Below, one piece after another: positions 46,371 to 57,084 of a DNA stretch of 64,000 nucleotides. The notes beneath the pieces were generated by a model. That model was not told where the DNA came from and made no database searches. It saw nothing but the letters and a program-made list of their open reading frames with translations. The number at the start of each line of letters is the position of its first letter. The first letter of the stretch is position 1. The stretch comes from Anastatus disparis. Lineage: Eukaryota > Arthropoda > Insecta > Hymenoptera > Eupelmidae. The translations under genes and the position numbers were made by a program. The DNA lies in NCBI GenBank assembly GCA_017163975.1, contig JAFFSR010000394.1, forward strand, positions 335,001 through 399,000, written 5' to 3'.

Positions 46371-47504
46371 ATTAAAATAATGAGTAACATGGTGAACTTT
46401 ATTTATTTCATTTAAAATAATGTGACGGAGCAATGATCCTGAATTTAAACACTCCTGCCTAGCTGCAACGATGACCAAGTTGCTAAAGAGAAGAAGACGG
46501 TAGTGGCGCCATCCAAAAAGAAGGAGAGAGAGGACTTAAAATAATAAATAATTTTTTTTATTTCGCGTAAAAAGACTTTAAGTATTAGAAAATTGTTTGT
46601 GAATAGTATCAGAAATTTAAGATGAGTAATTTATTGTATTATAAAGCCTAAAGAGAGTTTGTAAATGCGTTGTAAGTGAATAAGGTGTGAGAGAGAAAGA
46701 GAGACCGGCATGCGAGCGTTGACAAGTTTGCCGGCCGGCGATTTCGAAAAGCGCGCACAGAGAAAATATGAATTCAGAGGTTTTCAATCGAGTTTATTAA
46801 TTTTAAATAGCAAGACTTGTTGATTATAATTTTTACAAAGTAACGAGAATATTTTAATTATAAAAGAATAGTAATAATCTGAAGTAATAATATTTAGCGC
46901 CCGGAAAAAGTAATGTAAAATCTATAAGCTGTGTTGTGATTGGTCCGCCGAAAAACGTCGTGAGCCGTCAAGTTCAAAGTCGACGGGCCTCAGTCTTTAT
47001 GTGAACATCGTTGAGTAAGGTTGTGAGTAACGAGTTAGCGAGAGTAAAATCTTAAGAACAAAGGAAGCTTTGAAAAGAGTTTTATCGCGAGTTGACGAGT
47101 TTGAAAATTTTCTTTTTTATTGTGTTTTAGAGTAGAGCCAGAATAAAATTTGTTAGTGCGTACGAGTAGAAAAAAATTAGAAAGATTTAATTTTTAATTT
47201 TGAGAGTTCACTATTTTATCAATTGAAGTGAGATTTCTTTAATTTTTTTGTTCTTTGACAATTTATTAGAGCCACGCGTGAAATATCGCTCTCTCTATTG
47301 CGTCGTAAATAAATCGAAAATAAATAAACGGAAAGAAAGAATTAATAGTGATATCGAATATATATTAGTAGCGCCCTTTTAGTTGCGCCTATTCTTCAAA
47401 AATCCTTCAAACGGTTCTTTGCCGAATTTTCTTCAAGCCAGCCGATCACGCTCTCTCTTGCAGCGGGTACGAGTAGCGCCGATCAACCGGACAACGAGGA
47501 AAAA
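46371..47504. other. Non-coding, leader- or LTR-like DNA
   Basis: Starts TGTGACGGAGCAATGATCC at about 46433. It has an initiator-like TCAGTCTTTATGTGAACATC near 46991, no long frames, and less A+T-rich blocks at 46480-46520, 46700-46760 and 47400-47500. It may belong to one retrotransposon LTR or leader continued at 48207-48837 and 50637-51016; see findings. Confidence 0.35.
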
Positions 47505-47508
47505 TTAA

Positions 47509-48202
47509 GGATGTTCTATGATTATGTCAAAATGTACAGAAATGCATGAAACTTCAAAATATGATAATTTAACATATATAGAACAAGCTAAAATTTTTTC
47601 AGTATTTTTTATCGCGAGTTTTTTATTAAAAATCTAGTTTGAAAATAGTCCCAAATAACATTGCTCTTATGGGAGACTGAAGCAATTTTTGCTTATGTTT
47701 TGAATTTTTCATATACGCAATGTACAGAATTAAAAAAAAAACTGATATTATGAAAGAATAGGTTTTAAGGAATAATTTGATATTTTGTTTTTTATACCTC
47801 ATCGGAAATTTCGCAAAGATAAATGTACTTAAATTTTATATTTTCATTCATTATCGGAACACTATCACAAAAAAATGAAAAAGTTAGCAGCGCCGTACAA
47901 ATATATATAGATATACTTATCTGGTAGTCTTTATAACAGCTGACTTACGAACGTAAGTTTTGAGGTTATAATACGAAGGAAGACTGTGATGCGTCAATAA
48001 TTTATATAAAAAGTAAATGAATAATTTATATAAAAACTAAAAAAGTTAATATGCAATGATATTTTATGGTTTTACATTTATTTTTTATGTAATTTATTTA
48101 GACTGATTTTTTTTCTAAGATTGGTAGCTCTACATCTTTCAATGCTTTTAACCCATGTCTCCCCTGTCCCCGCTACCCTCCCTTTGGCATCATAGAACAT
48201 CC
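47509..48202. mobile_element. TTAA-target TIR element of ~694 bp
   Basis: GGATGTTCTATGAT at the left and its perfect complement ATCATAGAACATCC at the right, with TTAA duplicated at 47505-47508 and 48203-48206. No coding frame. TTAA duplication is typical of piggyBac-type mobilisation, but the terminal bases are not the canonical CCC/GGG, so the superfamily stays open. Confidence 0.85.
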
Positions 48203-48206
48203 TTAA

Positions 48207-48837
48207 GTGGGATCACCAGGAGGAATAGAGAGAGAGCACAAAAAAGGGTAACAAAAAGTATATAAAATATAATTCTTTTCTCTGTGCGTGTGCTTGCGCG
48301 TTTAAATTTATACGTACGCTGTGATATAGTAGAGCCAATTGTCGCGTGCATGATCATATTGTTACGAAGTAAATTTTCGACGAAAAAAAAAATAATTTAA
48401 TTCTTTTTAGTACCGTAGAGCCTTGCGCGTAAGAAGAAAAGTGATACTGTGTGTGAAATTTGTATGAATTCATAATTTCTTTTTCTTTCCTTACGATAGA
48501 GTCGATTTATAAGTGTATTAAATTAGAAAAAAAAAGTGTAATTCGTAATCGTTAAATTCATTAATAATTTTATTTTTCATAGAATCGCGCGAGCCTTTGA
48601 GCCGTTGGCAAAATTCCGCGAAGAGAGCCACTGCTGTATAGAAAGAAGGGGAGGTAGATCGCATAAAGAGAAAAAAGCAGTAAGGTTGCGCGCGCGGTAA
48701 CATAGCAAAAACTTATAACCGTGCGACGTTCTATAGGAATAAAAATATAAAGATAGTTGTGCCATCGGAGGTAATATATAGAGTGAGTGAGAGAGAGAGA
48801 GAGAGAGTGAGAGATGTATGCGTAGATTTTTATGTAT
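48207..48837. other. Non-coding DNA continuing 46371-47504, with GA microsatellite
   Basis: Starts GTGGGATCACCAGGAGG. A (GA)n tract lies at about 48781-48814. The overlapping minus frames at 48518-48765 have no recognised family. Confidence 0.45.
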
Positions 48838-49658
48838 GGGTGATTCTATTTGAATGGGTCAAATTCAAATTTTGAAATAACAGAAAATAAAGGTGTTCAT
48901 TTTAAAAATTATACTCAGGTTTTTTTATGGTTATATCTAATAGAACAATATCCCAAAGTAGCCAAGCTGTCCATAGGTTATTCCTAGAAAAACTGATAGA
49001 TAAAAAATATACTGATACAGAGGAATTACTTTTATTCCAGGGGAATCACTTTTTTATTACCATCACTTGATATATTATTTTCTAATAATATATATGTCGA
49101 ACAAAGATTCTAAACTATCTGAAATACTTTAGAATTAGCTATTACCATAAATTTTTAAAAATAAAAAACGACGAGTTACAGCAAAAATATGTATTTTTAA
49201 ACATTATTAGAAGAAAGTTAAAGAACAAATATATCCATACTTGAGAAAGTTTGCTTTTTCAAAATATATAATAACATTATTTTTGTGTTTGGGAGTGCTG
49301 TTAAGTGTACTTGATGATAAAGGATTAGTAGAAAGTTCGCCACGTCCACGTGTAGAAACCATTTTATTACCAATACAATCTAAAATAATATATTATCAAT
49401 TTATAGATTTTCCAATTCAGATTTTTTAAAGACTTTCATTTAAATTCAAATAATTATATACTTATTTTGATATCAACGACAAACTCTCCATCAACGCTAA
49501 TGACAAGCTGATATTTTTATTTTCTGAATACTACGATGTAACCTTTGATTTCGCTTTATTTATTTGTAGTATATACGTAGTATATAGTGTAGTATGTAAA
49601 TATGACTACAGTGGTTGTTTACAAAAAGATTTAAAAATATGCTTACTCGGAAATTCTC

Positions 49659-49737
<79 letters not shown>

Positions 49738-50636
49738 TGAATATCTAAAAATTATAAGCAGTATAATATGTATTAAATTTCAAGTGTACAAATAATTTAA
49801 CACTTTATGGTATGAAACTCATGAATAAAATTGTTGACTTCATTATTTAATTAGAATTTTGTGAGTACATCTCAAAAAAGGCAGGGGAATTATATGCCAG
49901 GGGAGATTACCCGATAATTTGAATAAAATTTTTACCGAGTTAACGGTCTCCAACATTCACTGCTATACAAACTTTTTTAGTTGTACATTACTACTTTCTT
50001 AAACGTCTATTACGTATTTGAATATGCGCTTATATCATCTGTGACAATTAAATGTTTAGAGCCAGGGGAATTATCGTAGAAAAGGTAACTTAGCTTTCAT
50101 AAGTGAAATGATGTTTACACGTAAACAAAAATGTATTCTATGATCAACAAAGCAATTTTTTAACGAAATAAACATATAATAACAATGTTTCCATGTGATA
50201 GGAATAGCTTATATTTTCATAAAATTCAAATATAACATTTTTTATTATTATTGCTTTTTATCTATGAAAAAATATACATTTTTTTTATAGTAACAGAGGG
50301 TCAAAGAAAATATTTTTTTTTCAACTATTCTGCTGAAGTGTATGTACGGATGGAAAAAAATATTTTTTGATCTTTCAGAAGTATTAATTCATCTATCCTG
50401 TATCTCTACAACGTTTAAAAAAAAATTTATATATGATTACAGACAGGGGAGATTACTTTTTATACTTTCTAAGGGTCCCTACAAAAGCTACATTGAAATT
50501 AGCGATTAAAAAGTCAACGGATCATAAAGTTACAAGCTGAAAATATATGAAAAATTTGTGGTTAATAATATTTGAACCTTATATTGATAGTTTATTAAAC
50601 GATTACATGTGATTACCCGTTAGAATAGAATCACCC
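48838..50636. mobile_element. 1.8-kb TIR element with repeated CAGGGGA motifs
   Basis: GGGTGATTCTATT at the left matches the complement of AATAGAATCACCC at the right; similarity continues about 25 bp. Internally CAGGGGAATCAC, CAGGGGAATTAT and CAGGGGAGATTAC words occur at about 49037, 49885, 49903, 50063 and 50446, with a variant at 49020. A (TA)n tract sits at 49662-49730. No transposase; the plus frame 49241-49429 (no ATG start, hydrophobic N-terminus) is not convincing. The flanks TAT/ATA do not give a definite duplication. Confidence 0.65.
49662..49730. repeat. (TA)n microsatellite
   Basis: About 69 bp of uninterrupted TA inside the 1.8-kb TIR element. Confidence 0.95.
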
Positions 50637-51538
50637 ATATATAAAGCCAGATTGAGTGAGAAAAGCCGTGCCAGAAATAAAAATAAAAAAATTTATCTGA
50701 TTGTATGTGTGTTAGCGCCGAATTAAAAGTTGTCAATTTATTATAAAAAAATTCATTTAATTTTTTTAAAGTTTGATAAAAGAAAGTAAAGTTGTTTATT
50801 TATTTAACCAATGTCTAGTGTCTTATCATTTCTCTTTGTAATTAAACCTAACTCTTAGACTCTCGCATCCCGATCGAGAGTTATAATTTCTAGGCGAATT
50901 CCCTCTGCAGATTTTGAATATTAATAAAATCCTTTCGTAAAATAAAATTTATTTGCGCGTTTTCTTTTCGGGACTCGCTGGACGTCCAGCTAAGGATAGT
51001 AACGTCGCCAACTAAATTTGAAATACTATTCTTCAATATTAAATGTAGTTAAAAACAATACAATAAATTATAATGAAATAAATTATTTGTGAATTATTAT
51101 TCTTTTATTTTATATTTAGGAAAAACTGATATTACAAAATTTAATATACCCATGGAAAACAATTCAGAAGATATTTCAAATGTTCGATTCATAAGTGAAT
51201 TCATGAAGTATATTACATTTTTTGATAAAAAAATATTAATAATCTATAACTTTAGAAGTTATTTATAATAATATATAATTTTAGAAATGTCAGGTTACTT
51301 AAAAAACTCTTTTGTACAAAAATATAAGTATAACAATAATATATATTTGGCATCAAGCACTGATGGTTATTACAAATTAGATATTTTACGAAATAAAACC
51401 GATAAACATGATGTTAATATTAAAAGAGGAACTAAATTAAAAAATAATTGGTGAATCAGAAGCATCAAGTGAATTAAATAAATGTAAATAAATATTTTAA
51501 TGAGCATTAAAAGTATTTATTAAATTATTTTTTTTAAC
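50637..51538. other. Mostly unassigned; LTR-like end and two short frames
   Basis: 50637-51016 is non-coding, contains AATAAA signals and ends GGATAGTAACGTCGCCA, and may be the end of the sequence begun at 46433. At 51287-51454 a 55-residue plus frame from ATG (GYLKNSFVQKYKYNNNIYLA, then KLDILRNKTDKHDVNIKRG) has protein-like composition but no recognised family. A 38-residue frame (MENNSEDISNVRFISEFMKY) begins at 51152. Both may be decayed coding pieces. Confidence 0.35.
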
Positions 51539-51608
51539 AGTGGGCTAAAAATACCACTTTTGCTCCCGGCACGGAAAACGAAAAGTGCTAATTTTAGCCT
51601 CACTGTTA
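51539..51608. repeat. Near-perfect hairpin of ~70 bp
   Basis: CAGTGGGCTAAAAATACCAC pairs with GTGCTAATTTTAGCCTCACTG around GCTCCCGGCACGG. Lies directly beside the hairpin element at 51612. Confidence 0.75.
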
Positions 51609-51611
51609 AAA

Positions 51612-51760
51612 AAAATCGTATATGCACCACGGAAGGTAAAATGGACAACCCATAGCACGAGTTTGCCACCCTCGGCTTCGCCTCGGCTGTCAATTCACTC
51701 GTGCTATGGCCTGTCCTTTATTTTACCTCCCTAGGTGCATAATATACTATTATTCTATAT
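51612..51760. mobile_element. Short hairpin element, family A copy 2
   Basis: Opens AATCGTATATGCACCACGGA and closes TAGGTGCATAATATACTATT; outer arms extend about 35 bp (GGTAAAATGGACA / TGTCCTTTATTTTACC). The inner stem is CCATAGCACGAGTTTGCC with GTCAATTCACTCGTGCTATGG around CTCGGCTTCGCCTCGG. Shares opening, layout and loop type with 37544-37672. Confidence 0.7.
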
Positions 51761-52249
51761 GAGTAACATTCATTTTGAATATTAAAAGTTTTGGAAATAT
51801 TAAAATTTTAAGTGACGATAAAATGGAATTAGAGGATGTGATTTCAAAAAATGATATGATTTATAATACTGTAGCGCTCAAAAGTTTGATTACAATATGT
51901 AAATAACACGTTTGGAAAAAATTATCATGTCTTGGAAAAGTGTTGTGGAAAAATTTCAAAGAAACAATTTTAAAGTACTCCTCAAGAGCTTTGAAAACGA
52001 TGTATGAAATTATTTTCAAAGTTTTTTATCGTATTGAAAAAGTAACTTGAAAATAAACCTTTTTTGCCAAATTATTAAATTCTAGATTCGTTTACAGTTT
52101 TTCGAATATGAGATAAAAAAAATATGTTTTAGAGTATGCTGAAAGAGCTTTCATTTGCATTTTTTTAAAAATTTTCTGCAAAAAACAGTGATAATGCCCA
52201 ACTTTAAAGCTTTATAACTTGACGAAAAATTATAGTAGAAAATGATAAT
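51761..52249. other. A+T-rich unassigned DNA
   Basis: No gene or repeat recognised. Confidence 0.4.
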
Positions 52250-53920
52250 AGAAAAAAAAGAAAAGAAAAAACAAAAAGACATAAAAGATGAATGTATTAA
52301 AAAAAGGAAAATACATAATATTGTGGAAAATATGACTGGAGAACGATTAAAAAGAAAAGAAAATCAAATATTACAAAAAATATGAGGCAACAAAGAATTG
52401 AAAAAAATGACAAATTCAAAAAACAAATAATATCTTTCCTTGTAAATGTTACAATGATTTTGGTGAAATGGATCGTATTAGTCCACATTGTAATGCTGTA
52501 TTTTGGAAAGAAGAATTTCCTAAAAAAAATTGCTGTCATAATAGTAAAATCAAAATTTAATCATTGAATAATTACGATAAGCATTTATATAATTTATTAT
52601 TCAATTATAAATTCAACAACTTATACGTTATTGCAATAACAGTTTCTCTATTTTACTATGGAATTGTAACATTCTATAGTGAATTTGTTGATGAGTATAA
52701 AAAAAGGATATATAATTCAAAAATTCAAGGTCAAATATGTTACTTAACTCCGAATACCATGGAAATTAAAGATGGAAAAAACCTCAATATGGTAAAATTT
52801 ATATGTATGATGATTGGGAATGAATTGTATATCATTGAAACAAAGTAATAAGTCAGTAAAAGAGCATACGGAAATTATATCAAAAGTTTCAAATGAATAT
52901 AATTCTTATGTAAAAAAATATAAATAACTTTGTGAACTATCTAAAAATAATTATATACCTGAATATCGTTTACATCTTATTCGTAATCCTATATTAGATC
53001 AAAAACGTTATAATTTACCTCAAACATCTGAATGTGCGACATTAACAATATCTAAAGATGATGAAATACCAGATAATATAGAATTGTGTGTTTATCCAAA
53101 AAAATTCTACTGAATAAATGAAAACGATTTCATATATTGGTAAATTATCATTTCATTTAGACCCTATGACAATTTCCTATTTTATTTGCTCATGGAGATC
53201 CAGGTTGGAATATAAATTTAAAACAAAATGAAAATAGCAAAAAAAAAATGACACCGTTCTTACCGTTCGGCATGTAGACCAAATTCTGAGTTCAATTCTA
53301 TTTAGAAGAAGATTAACATAACAATATATAATGCAAGCTTCCATTGTAATTGTAAATCTACGATAAGTGTTTTTGAAGTATAATTAACGTAAATTAAGAA
53401 TATAATGTTATCAAGGTATAATAGACATATATCCAAAAGTGCTTTCAATGATTCTTAAAATTATATTAAAGAAAGTTTAGGTAAATTTATGTATGACCAT
53501 CTACACATATTGGTAGTCCTAGATATATGAACAGAAATCATCAAGACATCATGGCCATTGTAAGAAAAAAAAGGAAGACCAGATTTGTTTATAACCATGA
53601 CTTTTAATCGTATTCGGCTGGAAATTAGAAATATATTAGAAAAATTTTCTTCAGGTAAATGTAAGTTGTACTAATATATCCACCATATATGTATGTTTTT
53701 TTTACGTTAAATGTAGAGCGATTTTATCTGATATTATATCAGGAAAAATATTTTGTAAAGTTATTGCTTGGTTTTGGGTTATAGAATTTCAAAAAAGAGG
53801 ATCCACATGATTTTTGAATTAGATCATAAATTGAAATGATCAAATTCTGAAGATACTAATAAATTTATTTCAGCAAAAATTCTTGAAGACGATAAGGAAT
53901 TAGAAGATCTTGTATAAAAA
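52250..53920 (+). pseudogene. Helitron replicase (Rep/helitron-like N-terminal domain) pseudogene
   Basis: Plus-strand pieces in several frames match the N-terminal and Rep region of Helitron RepHel proteins, in the expected order. About 52440-52555: DFGEMDRISPHCNAVFWKEE. About 52695-52845: YNSKIQGQICYLTPNTMEI. About 52965-53110: PEYRLHLIRNPILDQKRYNL then SECATLTISKDDEIPDN. About 53155-53270: DPMT-x-PILFAHGDPGWN. About 53290-53440: an IIDIYPK region. About 53500-53610: GSPRYMNRNHQDIMAIV, RPDLFITMTFN. About 53750-53800: VIAWFWVIEFQKRG. Roughly ten frame changes or stops are needed. A Helitron Rep nicks and joins DNA ends during rolling-circle transposition; this one is dead. The catalytic tyrosine region could not be identified with certainty. 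Confidence 0.8.
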
Positions 53921-53924
53921 TAAA

Positions 53925-54645
53925 TGCGCCGCGATAGTAGTCTTCACTCGTGCTGGCCGCCCCTAAGAAGCGATGACCGGTGCTACTTCTGAATCAATTC
54001 GTGTTGGTGTGGAGGCACTGATGGGCTGTTTGGTAGCAGCTTTGCATGCGATCATGTTCGGCGTAACTCCATTTACCTTTGTGCTTCCGCTAGCCAGTTA
54101 CGTGAAAGACATGTCACTGTTTTTTTGAGTTTCCAGGCACTTCTTGCACTTATATTTTGTGTTATTATCCATTTTTGAACGTGCCATGCATTTTAAATGA
54201 CAACGCTGCAAACACGTAAAATACAAATGGAGCTTCACCATGCCCCATTTATCGTTGGTTAATAACTTACAGATCGCACAGCTGTCCATGACTCTGACGT
54301 GTATATTCAGAAACTTCCAAAAATCAGAACTAACCTCTAAAAACTTACACGGTGAAACAGATTTCCACTTTATTGTTCGAAGAGAAGCTTGAAGATTACA
54401 TTTAGCGCCACCAAGATCTCTGCTTATGAGTGAACATTTCCTTCCGAACCAACCTCAACATTGCAGTAGTCCTAATCCCAAAATTCAGCGCCTTGGTGAA
54501 AATCACAAGATAAAATGCAAGGACCGCTAATAAAAATGATGATTTATAGCCAATATGGTGCCTTGCAAATTGTGCGTGCAAGAATCTGTAATAAAAACGT
54601 CAGATGGAGGATATGATTATAAAGTACTAGTTTAAAAAACATTTG
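53925..54645. mobile_element. Less A+T-rich insertion within the Helitron pseudogene
   Basis: About 0.7 kb (starts GCGCCGCGATAGTAGTC) separates the Rep part from the helicase end and has clearly different base composition. It includes the small minus frame at 54098-54289. Its ends were not resolved, so the element type is unknown. Confidence 0.45.
54098..54289 (-). CDS. Small PHD/RING-like zinc-finger frame
   Basis: 63 residues from ATG: MDSCAICKLLTNDKWG, YFTCLQRCHLKCMARSKMD, KYKCKKCLETQ. The spacing Cys-x2-Cys, Cys-x3-Cys-His-x2-Cys, Cys-x2-Cys resembles a C4HC3 PHD finger. Such fingers occur in chromatin proteins and in ORF1-type proteins of some insect retrotransposons. It stands alone in an island of distinct composition inside Helitron remnants, with no polymerase near it. 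Either a truncated mobile-element ORF or a captured exon; coding status uncertain. Confidence 0.4.
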   Translation of the reverse strand: MDSCAICKLLTNDKWGMVKLHLYFTCLQRCHLKCMARSKMDNNTKYKCKKCLETQKNSDMSFT

Positions 54646-54649
54646 TTTA

Positions 54650-55310
54650 TTCTTACTGGATTACTAAATTGCATATACTCTTTGGCAATATTGTGATCAA
54701 AGGAAAAATTCTCTTTTCCGTATTTTTACTCTTCTTTTACCCCTTTGTCTTAATAGAAAAAAAATATGATATTATTTTTGAAAAATTAAAAAATGTTCAA
54801 AAAGAATATTACAGTATAGATTATGTTAAATATAAAGGTCTTGATTGAACAGAAACAGATATTGAGTTAAAATTTCTAGCTGAGTATTTAAATTTTCTTA
54901 ATCCATCATTAGTACTTAAATTTCCATTAGAAATTTAAGTGTAAATGATGGATTATGTAATGGTACGTGATTAAAAACAATTAAAATGTTCAAATTTAAT
55001 ATAAAAGCAGAAATAATAATAGGAAATAAAAAAAAATTTATAGTTTCTATACTTAGAATTATTTTAGACACAGGTGAATACACATCACTACCAGTTGTAT
55101 TGTATCGTTGACAATTTCCGATAGTTTTACTTTGGCAATAACCATAAAAAAATCTCAAGTACAAAATTTTGAATAAGTGGGCATTTATTTAAATAAACTA
55201 TTATTTTCACGCGGTCAGTTATACGTAGCCATTTCTACATCAAAAAATTCAGATAAAATTATCATTCAAAATTAACAAGGTGATAAAAATCAAATGAAAA
55301 ATATTGTTTA
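54650..55310 (+). pseudogene. Helitron Pif1-like helicase, C-terminal remnant
   Basis: Plus-strand fragments read YYSIDYVKYKGLD, TETDIELKFLAEYLNFLNP, VNDGLCNGT, LKTIKMFKFNIKAEIIIGNK, LDTGEYTSLPVVLYR, FPIVLLWQ, and in the final frame pieces equivalent to VGIYL-x-FSRGQLYVA. This is the end of Helitron helicase: the NGLCNGTRL block, the FPV-x-AFAM block and the HGQLYVA-type motif VI region. Stops and frameshifts are frequent and there is an internal deletion. It is collinear with the Rep pseudogene upstream and was probably the same gene. Confidence 0.8.
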
Positions 55311-55398
55311 GCGTCCTACAAAACGACGAAATTTTATAATTTTTTAAAAAATTTTACGATTGTATTTTATTTCAATAATTATACTTTTATTTTTCAGA

Positions 55399-55638
55399 TA
55401 TAAAAAATATTGTTGCCGAAATTGCAAAGCTCGATTCCGATATTTTCAATCTCTAAATTAAAATTTTAATCGTTTCCATAACAAAATTAATAGTACGTGT
55501 AAATTATGTCACAAAATTCTCATCGTAAACATCATTTAATATATATATACAAGAACATATTAATAAGAATAAATTTTCCTGTAGAATATGTGATAAAAAA
55601 TTTATAAGAATTTCCAATTTACAAAGACATCAACACTG
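55399..55638 (+). pseudogene. C2H2 zinc-finger remnants downstream of the Helitron helicase
   Basis: Frames with stops encode three degenerate fingers: KYCCRNCKARFRYFQSL, STCKLCHKILI, and FSCRICDKKFIRISNLQRHQ followed by H. The third has the Cys-x2-Cys-x12-His spacing and is cut after HQH by the insert at 55640. A further finger lies at 55937-56073. Zinc fingers of this type bind DNA or RNA. They are either part of the Helitron protein set or captured from another gene. Confidence 0.6.
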
Positions 55639-55639
55639 A

Positions 55640-55935
55640 ACTTTTTGCTTGCTAGTTGCCCTTCTCCCTGACTACGCTAGCGCCACGCGTTCGGCGCAAA
55701 CAGTGTGCCGAAAACGACAAAGAAAGTACTGAAAATAAACTGTGCCTGCTCTGATCATTTGTGTGTAACGTTGTTTTGACGGATCGGCGCTTTACATGTG
55801 CTCGATTCAGCGTAAGGGAAACTCAAATCTGAGTAGCTGCTACTCCGATTGCGCGTATACCTCGAAACGTAACGAATCAGAGTAGCACATAACCTTGAAG
55901 GTTACAGGCTGCGCCGATAGTCTTTCAGTGAACGT
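55640..55935. mobile_element. ~295-bp less A+T-rich insert splitting the zinc-finger array
   Basis: Interrupts the zinc-finger reading between RHQH and the next finger. Contains GAAACTCAAATCTGAGTAGC and CGCGTATACCTCGAAACG but no coding frame. Could be a SINE or MITE; ends not resolved. Confidence 0.45.
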
Positions 55936-55936
55936 A

Positions 55937-56073
55937 CTCAAACATGTAATAAAAATAAAAATATTAGTAAAACATGTAATTCATGCTTTAAAATTTTTAA
56001 ACATTGTAAACATTTTTTAAGATATATAAAAGAACATAATGATAAAATTACATTTCAATATAAAACATGCTTC
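55937..56073 (+). pseudogene. Isolated C2H2 zinc-finger remnant
   Basis: The frame reads NISKTCNSCFKIFKHCKHFL then RYIKEHND, with Cys-x2-Cys and a His-containing helix, ending in a stop at TTCTAA (56068-56073). Continues the array at 55399-55638 across the insert. Confidence 0.55.
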
Positions 56074-56219
56074 TAATAAAAATATTGTTATTTCATCTAA
56101 CAATATTGTTATTTTTCATAATTGAAAATTTTTTTATTTAAAAATATTGTTATGTAAATTCATAAAAACTATATTCAAGTGTTTGATTTTTATTTTTATT
56201 TGACAAAATAGTATGGTAC

Positions 56220-56455
56220 GATAAGATAGGCGAAATGATACCTCTCGGGGATTTTGAATTTGGTTGCATGAATAGCCGACATATATCTACACTGAAAAAA
56301 CGCTGGCACATTAAATGTCAGAGCGGCAGTACTAATGCGCTACCTATAACCTATAGAGCAGACGATCCACTTCTGGCATGTCGTTCGTGCCGAATGTCGG
56401 GACAACTCTCGTCCCTTATGCTGCGTGCGAACCTTGCATTTTATTAAAGACAAAT
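56220..56455. other. Less A+T-rich island, unassigned
   Basis: About 235 bp of clearly higher G+C, with an open frame at 56235-56447 that has no recognised family (C-terminal LLACRSCRMSG). Probably another small insertion. Confidence 0.35.
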
Positions 56456-57084
56456 GTCAACTAAAATATATGTAACCAAAATGTATACATAAATAATAGT
56501 ACTTAATATTGATTTATGTGCAAACGATCTACATGGATTTTTTATTGTAATAATCAGTATCAACTTATAAGTTATCTTTTAATTTTATAACTTATAAACT
56601 TTCAACGATAAATAATATAAAAAACATCCAGACAAATAATTGCTTATAGAATACATATAATTGTAACAAATTTTTACAATTTCAATTTTACTTCAATTTT
56701 ATTTCACTCTTCTAAATAAACATTTTAATTCCAATAGAATATAAAAAATTGTATTTATTATAATTGTTTTTATTATTAATATTCCTTATTGAGAAGAAAA
56801 AACTTTTTTTTTCATTACAAAGATACTTCAATTTAAAATTAATTTGTTAAATAATCGTATTCAGGCTGCCGAAGAAAATTTAACTCTTTTACATTTAATC
56901 AAAGGTAAAATTACGTATTTATAGTATTAAGTTTTTGAGTGTAAATTCAATCACTTATAATGATTGTATGTAAATATAATATTATTATGATGCAATCATA
57001 GGTAAAAAATATAATACATAAAGTAAAACAAAATTACAGCTTATAAAATATTTATTTATATTTTTATTTAATATTATTAATACA
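56456..57084. other. A+T-rich unassigned DNA
   Basis: No gene, repeat or hairpin recognised. Confidence 0.4.

Noticed and set aside
49241..49429. 62-residue frame with a signal-peptide-like start
   Set aside because: It starts at TTG, not ATG, ends near a TA tract within a non-coding TIR element, and has no family.
52297..52567. Frames on both strands at 52297-52539 and 52382-52567
   Set aside because: The Helitron-like reading (DFGEMDRISPHCNAVFW) is in a third frame; these two are shadows.
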